A DNA stretch of 64,000 nt from Batkoa obscura. Lineage: Eukaryota; Entomophthoromycota; Entomophthoromycetes; Entomophthorales; Batkoaceae. Positions within the stretch are counted from its first letter, which is position 1; each line of letters begins with the position of its first letter. The DNA lies in NCBI GenBank assembly GCA_030770535.1, contig JASVEC010000029.1, forward strand, positions 186,001 through 250,000, written 5' to 3'. This document shows, in pieces, positions 62,172-64,000 of the stretch. The notes beneath the pieces were generated by a model. That model did no database searches. It was not told the DNA's origin and worked only from the letters and a program-made list of their open reading frames with translations. The translations under genes were made by a program, and so were the position numbers.

Positions 62172-62744
62172 ATGTCTATCATTAATAACTCTATTCAAAA
62201 CAAAACTCCTGCTCCTATTGGATATGATATTGTGAGCTATAGCTTAAAATTTAAAAAAGAAAAGCACAACGCTTACTATGCTCCTACTCCTAACCCAAGC
62301 AGAAATGCTACTCCTACCGAAAACGGGGTCCTACCACCCATGAATTTTAATAATTATGCTCCAGATACAGCTTCTCTCCCATCATTATCTGACGTTATTA
62401 AACATATAAATAGTTATAACACATCAAGGACGAGGAGCGAAATATCTAGTAGCGAACTCACAACACCCAAAGATGGTTGTTCATCTACCTTTGAAGATCC
62501 TATGCATACAAAGAATGATAGGTTAATTATTAACCAAGTAAACAGCACCTTTAGTACGGTAGCTGGATTCCATCAAAAACGCCCACGTCGACTTTATTCA
62601 GAAGTCAAACGTATATATAAATGTGAGCATCCGGGCTGCACAAAAGCTTATGGGGCTCTAAATCATTTGAATTCACACATCTTAAATCAAAACCATGGCC
62701 AAAAAAGAAAAGCTTGTGAATTTTATCATTTAACTCGCCCCTAG
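62172..62744 (+). CDS. C2H2 zinc-finger protein, desert family member 5
   Basis: Intronless, 190 residues. A variable N-terminus with TP-rich segments (YYAPTPNPSRNATPTENG) is followed by TASLPSLSDVIKHINSY, the family's LPSL motif. The basic box is QKRPRRLYSEVKRIYK. The finger is CEHPGC, KAYGALNHLNSH, NQNHG (C-x4-C-x12-H-x5-H), and the chain ends KRKACEFYHLTRP. Its last residues and finger are closest to member 3. Codon use is less AT-biased than in member 4. A TATA box lies upstream. It is a likely nuclear regulator; no target is known. Confidence 0.86.
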   Translation: MSIINNSIQNKTPAPIGYDIVSYSLKFKKEKHNAYYAPTPNPSRNATPTENGVLPPMNFNNYAPDTASLPSLSDVIKHINSYNTSRTRSEISSSELTTPKDGCSSTFEDPMHTKNDRLIINQVNSTFSTVAGFHQKRPRRLYSEVKRIYKCEHPGCTKAYGALNHLNSHILNQNHGQKRKACEFYHLTRP

Positions 62745-64000
62745 ACATGTAATTTTTAGCATTAACTAGATATAGAGGTGGTTTGCTTGCCACTTACTTC
62801 TGTTTATTTAATAAATTGTATTTTGGTTCTCAAATAATTGATAATTTTGTATATTTTCTTTGAGTTTTCAAAATAATAGCAATATTACCGGGTTTTGATC
62901 CTCTATAGATAAAATGGTATAAGACTAAATATAAAAAACTACTTATAAAAGAATATATTTAATAAGGTCATTTTAATTTACAATTGGGGTAAGCTATTTT
63001 AAAAAATTAAAGTTTTTTATTGATATTTATTAAATATCTAAATTAAGTTTTAAGAAAAATCCTTGTTCCAAAATAACAAATCACAGTTAATCCTTTCGTT
63101 TTTATTAAAAAAATATTCAAGTCACTTCAAGTTAATTTTGAGTTATTTGTTTTGTTTCAGAAAATGGCACTTTGGCTAATCATTGGTTTGAACAAAAATC
63201 GGCAAATGATATTTGAAAGCACTTAGTATAAGATTGCAAAATTTAAAATAGCAATTAGTTTAAACTATTTCCTTTAACCTAAATTCATGTTTTAATAATG
63301 GCTTTAATATTATATAATGATCATGAATGATAAATGTGGCGCTTTTTCAGTAGCAAAATTTTAAGAAATCGATTTAGGGTATATCATTCTTTTGAATATA
63401 AAAAATACTTATTTATAAGCAAGATTCTATTTTAGTAAGGTGTCAATGTTATGAAGTAAAACTCATACCTTGAATCGGTTAAATTTGTTAGTCGGTACAT
63501 TATTTATAAGTGCTTGGATTTAAAATTGAGTAAAATTGAGATTATAGTTTTAAAATTAAATAAATTTAGTTTTTATCAATTTAATTAAAAAATAAAATAC
63601 TATATTGCATAAATTGAGTCTCTTTTACTCTAGAATCAATCTCTTAATCGGCAATAAAATTTATATGACATCTCGGTCCAATAAATAAAGCTTTACGATC
63701 TATAATACAATTCCCCAGATGTATTATAACTCCTTTTTACTAAATGATAAAAGGTTGTTTTAAAAAAGAAAAATAACACCCACCTTTTAAAATACCCTTC
63801 GTTTCTTAGTATATATATGGTATCAATACATTTAATACTATTTAAGTATGTTTTAGGGTTTAATAAAAAAAAATGGAAATATATTAAAGTAATAAATTAG
63901 GTGATTTATATTCTAGATATACATATTATATCGATTGCTAACAAATGTTACGAAGTATATTTTTGTTGACTAATATATGTATTTATATTGAACATCAAAG
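62745..64000. other. Intergenic to window end, nothing recognised
   Basis: AT-rich DNA following the last C2H2 gene. No exon, tRNA or MITE copy was identified. Confidence 0.45.

Overview
The window reads as nuclear DNA of a very AT-rich, intron-bearing fungus. Supporting signs are many short GT-AG introns, a standard stop-codon set, long Asn runs, an ER protein ending in HDEL, and C2H2 fingers carrying the fungal YGALNHLNxH signature. A JMJD6-type dioxygenase and a moderately high intron density argue against a budding yeast. An early-diverging lineage is possible, but the sequence alone does not fix it.

Positions 1-29,450 are gene-dense and hold mostly housekeeping genes: the 5' part of an F-BAR/muniscin-like gene (minus), JMJD6 (minus), a kelch-repeat membrane protein (minus), an F-box/LRR protein (plus), a Ups2/PRELI lipid-transfer protein (minus), SRP72 (minus), two tRNA-Gln(TTG) genes (plus), a Sas3/Mst2-type MYST acetyltransferase (plus), an O-methyltransferase (minus), the RNA polymerase II CTD phosphatase Fcp1 (minus), a 76-residue membrane protein (plus) and the glucosidase II beta subunit (minus). 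Two decayed Lys/Glu-rich genes lie at 10.1-11.9 kb.

Positions 30,380-35,165 hold three intronless genes for Ser/Thr-rich cell-wall-like proteins (signal peptide plus hydrophobic C-terminal tail). One of them carries a 15-copy minisatellite. Between them is a partly resolved, spliced gene for a small Cys-containing protein that the open reading frames alone do not reveal.

Positions 35,165-64,000 are a gene desert. In about 29 kb the only convincing genes are five intronless paralogues of one C2H2 zinc-finger family (at 38.4, 46.4, 50.8, 55.7 and 62.2 kb). All share the same layout: a variable N-terminus, a short LPS(L/I) motif, a basic KRPRR-like box and one C-terminal finger. They and the three wall-protein genes have clear TATA boxes about 40-110 bases before the start codon, which the housekeeping genes lack. 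This suggests regulated, perhaps stage-specific, expression.

A ~105 bp inverted-repeat element (MITE-like) is scattered through the window in 17 copies, both orientations, always outside exons, including a cluster of four in 1 kb near 49-50 kb. The most interesting material is the C2H2 family in its desert, the MITE family, and the pair of decayed genes whose stops sit mostly where Gln codons would fit.
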